This document shows positions 10,505 through 21,624 of a DNA stretch of 64,000 nucleotides, piece by piece (the first letter of the stretch is position 1; each line of letters starts with the position of its first letter). The translations under genes and the position numbers were made by a program. A model generated the notes under the pieces. The model was not told the origin of the DNA. It saw only the letters and a list, made by a program, of their open reading frames with translations, and searched no databases. Origin of the DNA: Hydrangea macrophylla (Eukaryota > Streptophyta > Magnoliopsida > Cornales > Hydrangeaceae); assembly GCA_033977485.1 (NCBI GenBank), contig CM066984.1, forward strand, positions 29,679,501 through 29,743,500, read 5' to 3'.

Positions 10505-13500
10505 GTGAGTGCCTATAATCTTCTTTCTGGTAATCGTCTTGCTAACAATCATATTAGTGCCATTGTTTTCCTACCCAACTGTTGTTATTTGTAGGATCTG
10601 ACTTCGAAGAAGATTTTTGGCAAGGGGTATGAGTGAGACAGTCTCTGCCACTTTGGTGACCCTCCATCTTCTAAAGTGTCATCCTCCAGTCTCCAAGCTT
10701 CTGTTTTGCTAGTCTCAAATATTGTTTTGCCAACCTCAAATAATTATGTCTTTTCTCTTCAAACATTAGAGTTGTGGCATGCTCATCTAGGACATGTAAA
10801 TTTTCTATATTTGTGTTGGTTATTTTCTTCAACTAAAGCTTGCAAGGATTCTAATTTTAAATGTGTGGTGTATTAACTATATAACATACTCACATAATAT
10901 ATATTCCTCGTGGGCACCAAACAACTAGTACCTTTGATCTTATCCATTTTAATGTGTGGGGACCTTCACCTGTCACGTCCCTCTCTCAACACCATTATTA
11001 TGTCATATTTATTGATGATTACACTCATTGCACTTGGGTTTATCTAATGAAGAAAAAATTCTAAAGTCCTCAATCATTTTAGAAATTTTTTACAAATAAT
11101 CAAAACCCAATATCATACTATTGTGTGCAATATTCGGTCTGATAATGGTAGGGAGTATATAACAAATGAGTTTAGATATGCCCTTGACAAAGATGGGATT
11201 CTCCAACAACTTACATGTCCTTAAACTCCAGAATGGAATGGCATGGCGGAACGTAAAAATTATCATATCATGTTTGTGGTTAGATGTCTCTTATGTGGTA
11301 TGGGCATTTCTAATATTTTTGGTACATAGCTGTTCTCACTGCCACTTACCTTATTAATCGTACTCCCAGTCAAGTACTACAAGGCAAGGCACCTCTTCAT
11401 GTGCTTAAGCCTAATAGTACTCTCTTTCTTATTTTACCACGGGTTTTTGGTTGTACTTGTTTTTATCCAAAATAGGAGTCCTAGACGTACAAAACATGAT
11501 AATAAGGCAATTCGTTTAGTCTTTTTGGGTGTTATGATCCCGCCACTCGTCACTTCTATCACTCTTTGGATGTTACCTGTCTGGAAATTGTTCTTTTCTT
11601 TTCAGGTTCTTCCTCACTAACGCAAGTATCCATGGAGCCCATTGAGGACGTTAGTGCTCCTCTACCACGTCCCGTTACCATCGTTGAGTCTTCTAGTGAA
11701 TCTCTACCTTTAGGGCTATATCTGCCTCTAGTTATCTCCAGCGACCCATCACAAGTTTACTCTCGTCGTCCATTCTCGGCTGCTCCTCTGCCAGATTCTT
11801 CTCCAGATTTAGGTATCTCATCTCCTCCAATACCTTATGATATTGCTCCTGAAATTGTTTTCCCCCATTATCCCACTTGTGTACGTCACCCCCTGCTCGA
11901 TTTCTTATTTCTGATAGTACTAACCATCTAATTTCAAAATATATCTTTTATCAGGGTTTTTCTGCTTCTTATCAGTCATTATTAGTCAAGTTGATTCGGT
12001 CTCCTTTCCTCATTCTGTTCATGAGGCCCTCTAAAATCCTAAGTGGGTAGCTGCTATAAAAGCATAAATAGCTGCTCTATAGGGAAATCAAGCGTGGGAG
12101 CTTGTTGTTCTTCCACCAGGTGAGTGCATGGCTGGCTGCAAATGGGTTTTTACCCTAAAATATTTAGCGGATGGGACTATTGATCGTTATAAGGCTTGAT
12201 TGGTTGCTAAGTGTTTTACTTAGGTTCCTGGTAAGGATTTTGGTGCCACTTTTGCTCCTCTGGATAAGTTAACTATAGTTCATCTTCTAGTTTCGCTAGT
12301 TGCTTCTTATTCTTGGCCACTTCATCAACTTGATGTTAAGAATGCTTTCCTTAATGGTTATTTATCTGGAACTATTTATATGGAACCTCCACTGGGTTTT
12401 CGGGCTCAGGGGGCGTATTTTGGGAAAGTTTGTCGCCTCCGTAAATCTCTCTATGGCCTGAAGTAATCTCCTCGTGCATGGTTTAGCCGCTTTAGTGATG
12501 TGATTCTTAGTATGGGGTTTATTCGATGTCACTCTGTTAACAAGTGTTTTATCCATCACCAGTCTCATCGGAGGTGTATAATTATCTCAGTATACGTTGA
12601 TGATATTATCATTGTTGGTGATGATACATCCGGCATCACCCGAGTGAAGCATGATCTTAGTATGTCATTTGATATTAAGGATTTGCATCCTCTTCATTAT
12701 TTCTCGATATTGAAGTAGCTCGCTCATGCCAAGGTATCTCCTTATCCAATGAAAGAATGCTCTGGATCTTCTTCAGGATACTGGTATGCCGGGGTGTAGA
12801 TCGGCTTCTTCTCCTATGGATCTAAACCTAAAGTTATCTACTAAGTTGGGGAATGATAACCTAATCTCTCGGTATATCAGCGTCTTGTGGGTTGTCTCAT
12901 CTATTTGCTGAACACAAGATCGGATCTGACATTTGTTGTTAGTGTTGTGAGTCAATTTATGCACTCACCTCGGACCTCTCATTTGGATGCTGTGTATCAT
13001 ATTCTCCGATATCTTAAGACCTCTCCGGGTCTTGGTCTGTACTACAAGATAGGAATACAGTTAGGTCTTTTAGGTTTTTCTTGTTTTACTGATGTCGATT
13101 ATGCAGGTTTGAAAAGTGATATACGTTCTACTTATGGTTTGTGTACTTTCCATGGTGATCACCTAATCATGGAAAAGCAAGAAATAAGCAGTAGTCTCCC
13201 ATTCTTCTATTGAAGCTGAGAATCATGCTATGGTTTCGTTCTATTCTTGATGAATTGGGGTTTCCTGTGAAGGGCTCATCTACTTTGTTTTGTGATAATA
13301 AGTCGACTATCAAATTATCATCCGACTCCGTCCTTCAAGAGAGAACAAAGCACATAGAAGTTGATATTCACTTCATCCGCAAAAAAGTTAAGTTAGTAGT
13401 TATCTCACCAAGCTTTGTCACCTCACGTGAATAAATAGTAGATATGTTCACTAAGTCAATTGGTCCTGGTAAGCTTCAGTCATCTCTTCACAAGCTAGGG

Positions 13501-13534
13501 CTAGTGGATATAGTCGCCCCAACTTGAGTGGGAG
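10505..13534 (+). pseudogene. Copia-1 pol remnant (Ty1/copia)
   Basis: Decayed Ty1/copia polyprotein with no gag. It can be followed from the protease/integrase border. The integrase zinc region begins with LWHAHLGHVN (about 10771). The core includes FIDDYTH (about 11007) and ends near a GMAERK-like motif (about 11245). Reverse transcriptase begins with CKWVF (about 12137), continues with LDVKNAFLNG (about 12330) and YVDD at 12593-12604. RNase H spans about 12880-13450, with HILRYLKTSPG and the terminal CDNKS and KHIEVD blocks. Many stops and frameshifts separate the pieces. The product would have been cleaved into integrase, reverse transcriptase and RNase H. No 5' LTR or primer site was found, so the copy is 5'-truncated. 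Confidence 0.85.
13522..13534 (+). other. Copia-1 polypurine tract
   Basis: The purine-rich sequence gagtgggag abuts the TGTTGG start of the 3' LTR, the usual copia arrangement. Confidence 0.7.
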
Positions 13535-13711
13535 TGTTGGAAATAGGAAATATTTTAATATTGCTGAATTTTTTCTTTTTATTTTAGGTCATGTTGTCCA
13601 GTCTTTATTAGGCGATATTTCTTTTCCTTTTTTGGCTTTCTAGCTTTGTATATTTATACATGGGATTTGTTTAATGAAATGATTTTTTTCCCAAATTCTA
13701 TTGTTACAACA
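13535..13711 (+). repeat. Copia-1 3' LTR (177 bp)
   Basis: Begins TGTTGGAAAT and ends TTACAACA, giving inverted TGTTG/CAACA ends. It follows a polypurine tract at the end of a copia pol. The short length fits small-LTR copia lineages. No second copy was seen. Confidence 0.75.
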
Positions 13712-14029
13712 GCGGATTTGCAGAGATGGAAAATTATTTCCTTTTTCAAAAATATTTTCTAAAAGTGAAGAATTCACTCTAAAAGACTGTTTCAATTTCA
13801 AAATTTTGAGAAAAACAGTTCTTTTCTTCTTGAAAGTATATTAGAGGTGTCGCGCACGTGAGTAGTATATACAATGCTCGTGTAGTGCATGCAATTGAAA
13901 TGAAATGCAATTTGGTCTAAATGCAATGCACCTTAATCTTGCTTAGACCTAGCATATCAACACATAAGATTGCTTGACTATGCTAATCACCTTACTAATC
14001 CAATCATTATCCAAGAAATCAATTGGTTC
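13712..14029. other. Junction spacer, no gene
   Basis: Unassigned AT-rich sequence between the Copia-1 LTR and the truncated Copia-2 LTR. It does not match the part of the Copia-2 LTR that is missing here. Confidence 0.4.
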
Positions 14030-15052
14030 CAACTTTATCCCAAATCACCTATTGCATTGTTCCTTCACATCGAAATATCCTTATGAGCTAAGAGTGGGAC
14101 CCCTAGGTTTTTAATTAATGGCTCCGATTAATAATTATTCCATATAATCAATACTCTTTATCTAAGGAATTAATAGTTAATCAATTATTATTTATGGCAC
14201 TATAAAATGATAATTGCACTCCAATGCATAAGAACAAAATCACACATACATAAACAATTACTAGACTTGTATAATATGATATGGATGTCCCTCTACCAGG
14301 CAGTATTCATATTTATCATCAGGATGTATGTTTTAAGATACTGTCGACCCAATAGATAAATACATCTTATATTCCTCGAGTATCATTCACTACACTTGGA
14401 TTAGCAAACATGTCAACAAACACTTTGTTGACAAGGCTGGCCAGCTCTCGGTAATCATTCCTAGTGACATTCTCGAGGGAATACTTACTCTTTATTTTAT
14501 AGAAGAAGGTAGAATTCCATCTTGACAATGTATGTTCCTAACGTTGCATACTTGATTACCCAAGATACCCATGTGTTGATCTTGCAAGACCTCACTGATT
14601 GGTAAGTGAAAGCAACCAAGCATACAAATTGTGTCCATAATTATCTCAGGATTAAGGACATGTATCTCTATACAAGTTTGAGTTCCTATTGACGGTGATA
14701 GCATTTTGGTGTGAATAGGTTTAACTCAGGTCCGTCAATGCACCTCGTGCACTAGCATATTAACCAAGAGTCAAAGACTCTTATGAATGAAATTCATCAT
14801 TCTACCCCATAGACGTTAATCATGCTAGAGTGTACACCTGATAAGTTATCCAGACTTATCATCCGCTGTAACCTATGTGAAACAACAAGGATTTGTGATT
14901 CATATCTCACATGTGTAATCACATACACAATGAATCACATGCAATGATGTTTAAGGGTATCAGTCTAATATTCATCTCATGGACTAACTTACATAAAATG
15001 CATTATGATATTCCATTGTCCAGCAAACTGGTTTGAGGGCATATTCCCAGCA
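14030..15052 (-). repeat. Copia-2 3' LTR, truncated
   Basis: Matches 20610-21624 from tttatccca onward. In minus sense the LTR starts TGCTGGGAATATG at 15052. About 750 bp of its 3' part, including the TATA box and palindrome cluster seen in the other LTR, is missing beyond about 14030. Confidence 0.85.
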
Positions 15053-15065
15053 AACTCCCACTTAC
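15053..15065 (-). other. Copia-2 polypurine tract
   Basis: In minus sense gtaagtgggagtt directly before the LTR, matching the Copia-3 tract at 60821-60831. Confidence 0.75.
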
Positions 15066-16974
15066 ACTCATAACTATATAATGTTAAGAACTAACACTAG
15101 CATTGTCTATGTGACTTATCAAAATCTTTAACTCGTAAGGTTTTGCATAGGGACTGATGATCGTCTACTGAAATAATCCATAGCAGAACATCTTCATGTT
15201 ATACTATATCCCTAGACAAAAAGGCATCACCAAACATGTATCCAGTGCTACTAATTCGAACGTTGTCCAAAACACCATCGTCTAGCATATATCTACTAAT
15301 TCTTTCTCAAGCCCTAGAAAATATATACTTTATTATAGTTCAATGAACTCAACTTTCATTTGGATACAACTTTCATGCAACCTCTTTCATGTTTTGTCCT
15401 AAGATACAAGTCTTGAAAGAGCAATAGGTTTTGTTCAAAGGTGAAAAACCTTTATCAAAATGTTCTACGTTGAATCTAGCCAGTAACTTTCTGATATATA
15501 AATATGAGATAATCTCATTATCTTAACTTTCCGATCTTGAATGAGCATAATCCAATGATTATAGCTCTCCTCATCGAGATCACAAATATCAAGTATACTG
15601 TAAAAACTTAACCTTAACCAGTGATAACGTTCCTTTAACATCTCACAATGATAAAGATGTCATCAATATGAGGAGCCATAATCACCACCACACTTCCTTT
15701 GTGCAAGGATCCTTTCATCCATTTAAGCTACATCCATACTTTAGACGAATCTAAAGTATTTTGACCAACATGTCAAAATAGATGTCCTTATCTCTAGATA
15801 ATTGCTTAAGTCCGTAGACTTATGCAAATCGCATACCAGAGCTTTCCTCATCACAAAACTTCAATGCATAAGAGGATTTCAACATTGTTGAGAATTCTCC
15901 CACTATAATGAAGTACTGGTGAAGAAACAGATGAAGAGGTAGTAAATTTCAGTTCTAGATGATTTATTGATTTCTTTGAGATATAAATAACTTTACTCCT
16001 TAATATTATCTTTCCTTTGCAAAACTTGGTTCCCAACCAACTTTTGTTTTCTCTAGATATATTATGGTTCCATCAAGAAAATCCAAGGAACAGTAATAAC
16101 TCTAAATAACTCATCTCATGACCTAGTCAGGTCTAAAAGAAAATAGTTTCTTTTACCTGCTACACCATCCCATGGAGGCATACATGGTGCAGATGACCAA
16201 GAAAGACTCTCATTCTTATCTCATATTGACAATAAACGTATTAGATAGATTACTCACCATTTTGATCAAATCAAAAGGCAATGATAATCTATTACCATTA
16301 ACTCCTCATTCCAAACCTTTTGAATTTCGTCAAGAGATTGAGGATGAAGATGCAATAGGTAAATATAGAGTAGCCAAAACTACTTTGTAACTCTAATGTT
16401 ATTGGTCCGTATACGTGAGTATGCCCTAATTCTAATAACCCTTCGATTGTGTGATCTTTCAAAAGGAAAGTCACCTGGTTATATTACCCTCTAAATAGGA
16501 TTGACAAATAGGTAGTAGTCTTATCAACCTAATGAGTTTAGGATCTTATCCTTTACTCCCTATTTATCCTATTTAGATTAATATGATCTAGCCTCTAAAA
16601 CCAAAGGTTTAGAGAATTAGTTGAAGGTCCTATCTTTAGGTGGTAAAGTACCCATGAATTATTTAAATACTTCATTAGATAATATACGAGAAACAAGAGT
16701 AAATAGGTAAGATACTTGCTTGACAAGTTATTAGATCACATTGAAAGAACACTTTCTTTTAATCAACAATATCAGTACCAAAATCAAAAGAATAATTATT
16801 ATTCATTAATTCAAAACTGAAATTCATCTAACAACTCCATAAGTTTTATTACAATATAAAACTACTAATCTAATAGCAACTCTTGCATCAGATCCCAAAA
16901 GCAGTCAAGATCTTCAAATGACTGCGCATTCTTATTTTTCCAATCTGTTGCAACAATTACAGATATAATCAGAA
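15066..16974 (-). pseudogene. Copia-2 pol remnant
   Basis: Heavily decayed protease-integrase-reverse transcriptase region, recognisable mainly by colinearity with Copia-3. In minus order: the protease start with an NTW-IDS block near 16975-17000; integrase fragments with DHINLNR near 16590 and GPIT near 16410; an LDLTRS-like stretch near 16120; a TSS-P-SGRI linker near 15900; and an HIDD block near 15660 in place of YVDD. Frames are broken every few dozen codons and much of RNase H is missing. It cannot encode enzymes. Confidence 0.7.
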
Positions 16975-17898
16975 AATTTTGAATCAATGCCCCAAGTGTT
17001 TGAAGTATCAGTTTTTCAACTTATTTCAAAAACTAGTGATTGGATTATACCTTGTCTTTTGGCAGTCAAATATTCCACACAATTCCTTTTCCAATGCCCT
17101 CTCACGCCACAATGGAAACACTTTTCTTTTGGCACAGCACCAGCCTTTCCCTTTCCAAGTCTTACCTTCTTCCCAATAGTCAGGTTAGGTTCACCTATTC
17201 TTGAGCCTTGCTTCTTCTCCTCTAAATTATATCCTTAGGCTTAGTTCCAGAAGATGAAGCCATTCTAATGTTCTAAACATTTAACTCCTGTTTGACTATA
17301 TCCTTCATTGCCTCAAGAGAGCCCATCAATTCACTTGTTGAAAAAATTGTTTTACTCATTTAAAAACCCTTTTAAATTGAGTAAATGATGAAGGCAGCGA
17401 ATGCAAGATTATGTCAACTTGAGTCTCACTATCAATGTCAGAATCTAGAACTTCTAGTACTTTGAAATAAGTAATCATTTTAAAAATATGCTCTCTTATT
17501 GAGGTTCCTTCCAACATTCTGGTGTCCATGACTAACTCCAAGGCTCTAAGCCTTGCAGTCCGGCTCAGTTCCCCAAACATCTCCTCGAGGTTCAATATTA
17601 TAGCACGGGCAGTGAGAAAAGGTTGATGGTGCTGCTTTAACACATCATACAAAGAACCTAAGATGCTAGAGCGAGCCATACCATCAACTTTTATCCACTG
17701 CCAATATTGATCCGCAAGATCTGTTGGGGTGTCACGGCTTGGAATAGGTGGACAGGGCATGGTAAGAACGTATTTACATCCATTATCAGTTAATAATTTA
17801 TCAAGTTCTAGTTTCCATTCAATGTAGGTATTTTCAATTAGCTTATTCTGGATCATGGTTATAGCAAGTGGACTAGACGTAATGAATCTGAAATACAA
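16975..17898 (-). pseudogene. Copia-2 gag (UBN2 type)
   Basis: Gag of a Ty1/copia element. The open part 17356-17898 is a UBN2/retrotran-gag domain, with NTYIEWK near its start, DGMARSSIL centrally and REHIFKMI later, aligning with Copia-3 gag. A frameshift at about 17350 and two in-frame stops break the tail. A complete CCHC zinc knuckle follows at 17079-17120 (CFHCGVRGHWKRNC), keeping the last cysteine that Copia-3 has lost. Gag would form particles and bind element RNA. The original start codon is probably a little upstream of 17898. Confidence 0.82.
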
Positions 17899-18264
17899 AT
17901 AATATAACAGAATTATAATATAGAAATCTTAAATGTGACAATTTATATGATACATTGGAATTCCCTTAACTAACTCATTAATTGTCTTCAGGATGTCAGG
18001 CCCATGAAATTAAGTCTCCGTGTGGTGGTCATAACCTTATAGCCTGATTGGGAAATCCATCACGAATGTCGTACAACTCTTACAAAATAACTCATGACTC
18101 CTAAACTTTTGGTCTCAAAGTTTCTGGATAATGCTCCGTGTAAAGTCCCTTATCCATAGCTTAGCTAGTGTTCACCATTAACTAGAATCCAATGACAACT
18201 GCCTTAAGTAGTTCCTCAGTTTAGTGGTCAACCTCTAACATGTCTCATTGATTCTATCCAAAGG

Positions 18265-18519
18265 AAGTTCATATCTAGTAACCAATGAATAGTCTATCCT
18301 CCATATGGAATGATCACCCATGGCTGGGTGACACAGAATATTCTATTCACCTTATAATGAACCATTTATGAAAGACCATGGGAGTTGTAAACATAAGTCC
18401 CTCTCCTACTAGGTTTTAATAAGAAGTTCATATCTATTAATCAATAAGAAATTCCCTCCGTATGGAATGATCACTCATAAATGAGTGACATAGAGTATCT
18501 CTCATATCTACAATGAACT
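18265..18519 (-). repeat. Tandem leader duplication with two hairpins
   Basis: Two diverged copies of one segment start at 18265 and 18424. Each holds a hairpin: 18314-18331 reads, in minus sense, TCACCCA-GCCA-TGGGTGA, and 18471-18488 reads TCACTCA-TTTA-TGAGTGA. Copia-3 has a single equivalent at 56404-56421. Stem changes are compensatory. Confidence 0.7.
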
Positions 18520-19490
18520 AACAGGAAATTTTAATTTTGAAAAATAAAACCATTGTTTATTCATTACCCATAAATATGCAATATTTATTCATGTGTCAAA
18601 AATACCCATTTTCTTTAGCAATGATAAATTTAGAAAATCCAATTATCCATTTGTCAATTAACGAAAATTAATTTTGACTAAACGAATGGTGTTTGCCCAT
18701 GCAATCACAAATAATATATATAATAAACATGCACAAGCAAACATCGACGCAAAATCAAATAAATAATCATGCATGAATAAAACAAGCCCATCTCTCTCAT
18801 GGCACTATCTCCATAGTCCATCCTTAGGCTTCAAGCTTTAAGGCTCCATCTTAATGTTTCCAAGCTTCATGACTCCATCTTGTGGTTCCTCCAATTAATC
18901 TAATTTACAATAATCCTATGTCTTCGAAGAGGTTTACAAAAAAGGATCTAGGAAAAGCAAATAACATAGATGGCTAGGGAAACCATTATAGTTCTCCTTT
19001 GCATAGGGACAAAACTGTAATGTCCTTTACAATGCCACAAAATCAAATTAAATAAATTTAAACTACTTTAAATTAACACATAATTTTTCCATGAGAGAGT
19101 AGGCTACCTGCTTAAGAAGATAGTTGATATACATTGACAACATGCCTATACATCTACGCACGAAATATATTCTAAAATAAAACATGCATTAATCACAAAT
19201 ATGCATATTTTAGAATTATGAAGTTTCAAGCATACACAAATTAAATTTATATATTGCTTTCCATGATGAAATAAAACATATTGTCCAACAATATCTAGGA
19301 TTCCTTAGAAAACTCCATTGGTGCACAAGATTAGGTTTTCTAAAACCTAAACATCCAAAATATTTAAAATAAAATATTTCAAAACATATTTTTCAAAATA
19401 ATATAATTCATAAATATTTCAGAATACTTAATACACTAATATTAAATTTTCAAAACAATTTTAAAACTAAAATATATATTCTGCTCAGAG

Positions 19491-19686
19491 GCAATCGATT
19501 GCTGATAAAGCTAATCGATTGCTGATTAAAGCCAATTGATTGCAAGCTAAACCAATCGATTGCCACATTCCAGTATGTATGTACCAATTGATTGCCAAAA
19601 AGAGGCAATCGATTGGACTACCAATCGATTGCCACTAAAGCAATCGATTGCCCATTCAATCGATTGTAAATTGAACCAATCGATTG
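19491..19686 (-). repeat. CAATCGATTG word array in Copia-2 leader
   Basis: About ten copies of the 10-bp palindrome CAATCGATTG or one-base variants in 196 bp, with unrelated spacers of 5-25 bp. It lies between primer-binding site and gag. Confidence 0.9.
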
Positions 19687-19842
19687 ACTATACCAGAAAG
19701 TCAATTTTGAGATCAGATCATTAAAAAAATGAGATTATGCATTTTAAATGCACCCAAACGTGTTCTAATTAATCTAATTACTTCTAAACTAATTGAATTG
19801 AAACAAGATTAGACGATCTTACCAATCAAAGAATAAACGAGA

Positions 19843-19858
19843 TGGCTCGGATACCAAT
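19843..19858 (-). other. Copia-2 primer-binding site
   Basis: In minus sense ATTGGTATCCGAGCC, one or two changes from the initiator-methionine tRNA complement TGGTATCAGAGCC used by many copia elements. It abuts the 5' LTR. Confidence 0.75.
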
Positions 19859-20436
19859 TCGAGTGAAAATTGGATCTCAATGCACAGCAGAATACATGTA
19901 TAGATTAAAATTTAATCTAACAAAACTAGATCTTCTTCTCGTTTGTATTACATACAATCAATATACATACAAAGACATAGATATAGATATACCTTTGCGA
20001 TTTGTGGAATCATTTCGAGAACTCTTGAATGATCGTTGTGACGATTCGATCCCAATCACTTTGTTCTAAAAAAGATGCGATCAGCAGAGGGACTAAACGA
20101 TCTCCGATTGACCTTAAATTTTAAAACCATTGCATCTCCACGTCAGTTTCGTCGTGTCTAAAATTTGTCAGGTTGCGATAACTATTGAGTAGTTCGATCT
20201 CCTTTATATGAGCGTTGCCTGACGCTAACGATCTTCGTTCCCAATGTGCTTTTGATCTTTCAATGCTAAAGATCATTACTCCTATGACTCTTGGATGTGC
20301 TTGGATGCTAGGGTTTGGTGGAAACCCCTTTATAACAAACATGGGAAGTTTTGGAAGGATTTGGGAAGTCTACAACCAATACTGAAACTTCTGAAGAAAA
20401 AAAATATGTGTATTTATGTTCTGCCTGCAGTTTCTG

Positions 20437-20446
20437 TATTTATAAA
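20437..20446 (-). promoter_or_regulatory. Copia-2 LTR TATA box
   Basis: Minus sense TTTATAAATA, about 20 bp downstream of the palindrome cluster. The same layout is seen in Copia-3. Confidence 0.6.
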
Positions 20447-20465
20447 CTTTTGAACCGACCTAAGT

Positions 20466-20600
20466 GCCAATCTATTGCCAAAAGTGGCAATCGATTGCCT
20501 TACTAATCGATTACCTTAGGGGCAATCGATTGCTTATCCAATCGATTGTAAGTGATGCAATCAATTATTGCATCAATCGATTTAAACACCAATTGATTGT
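20466..20600 (-). repeat. CAATCGATTG word array in Copia-2 LTR
   Basis: About eight CAATCGATTG-type words in 135 bp, several decayed to CAATTGATTG or CAATCTATTG. The missing part of the truncated left LTR would have carried the second copy. Confidence 0.88.
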
Positions 20601-21624
20601 TTCCGAGTTTATCCCAAATCTCCCATTGCATTGTTCCTTCACATCCAAACATCCTTATGAGCTAAGAGTAGGACCCCTAAGTTCATAATTACTAGCTCCG
20701 ATTAATTATTATTCCATCTAGTCAATACTCTTTAACTAAGGAATCAATATTTAATCAATTATCATTTATACCACTATAAAATGATAATTATACCCCAGTG
20801 CATAAGAACAAAATCACACATACATAAACAATTACTCAACTTGTATAATATGATACGGATGTCCTTCTACCCGGCAGTATTAATATTTATCATCGGGATG
20901 TCTATTTTAAGATACTGTCGACCCAATAGATAAATACATCTTATATTCCTCGAGTATCATTCACTACGCTTGGATTACCAAATATATCAGCAAACACTTT
21001 GCTGACAAGGTTGGCCAGCTCTCGGTAATCACTCCTAGTGAGATTCTCGAGGGAATACTTACTCTTTGTTTTATAGAAGAAGGTAGAATTCCATCTTGAC
21101 AACGTATGTTCCCAACGTTGCATATTTGATTACCCAAGATACCCAGGTGTTGATCTTGCAAGACCTCACTGACTGGTAAGTCAAAGCAACCAAGCAACCA
21201 AATTGTGTCCATAATTATCTCAGGATTATGGACATGTATCCCTATAAAAGTTTGAGTTCTATTGATAGTGATAGCATTTTGGTGTGAATAGGTTTAACTC
21301 AGGTCCGTCAATGCACCTCGTGCACTAGCATATTAACCAAGAGTCAAAGACTCTTATGAATGAGATTCATCATTCTACCCTGTAGACGTTAATCATGCTA
21401 GAGTGTACACCTAATAAGTTATCTAGACTTATCATTCACTATGACCTATTGGAAACACAAAGGATTTGTTATTCATATCTCACATGTGTAATCACATACA
21501 CAAATGAATCCCATGCAATGATGTTTAAGGATATCAGTCTAATATTCATCTCAAGAACTAACATGCATAAATGCATTATGATATTCCATTGTCCAACTAA
21601 TGGTTTGAGGTCATATTCCCAATA

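Larger units (their letters stand above)
17899..19842 (-). other. Copia-2 leader
   Basis: About 1.9 kb between primer-binding site and gag with no reading frame of note. It holds the cluster of CAATCGATTG words (19491-19686), a tandem duplication of about 159 bp carrying two hairpins (18265-18519), and one copy of gaccaccacacggag in minus sense (about 18006-18026). The gag-proximal part aligns with the Copia-3 leader at 56340-56845. Confidence 0.75.
14030..21624 (-). mobile_element. Copia-2: decayed Ty1/copia element
   Basis: Minus-strand element with a complete 5' LTR at 19859-21624, primer-binding site, long leader, gag, degraded pol, polypurine tract and a 3' LTR cut short at about 14030. 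LTRs, leader and proteins are colinear with Copia-3 on the plus strand, so the two are sister families. It interrupts Chromo-1 at 21624/21625. Target duplication cannot be checked because the left end is gone. Confidence 0.85.
19859..21624 (-). repeat. Copia-2 5' LTR (about 1766 bp)
   Basis: In minus sense it runs from TATTGGGAATATGACC at 21624 to the primer-binding site. It shares several blocks with the Copia-3 LTR, for example tagcatatta near the tcaatgcac block at 21310 and gatacccaggtgttgatc near 21140. A palindrome cluster lies just upstream of a TATA box. Confidence 0.82.
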
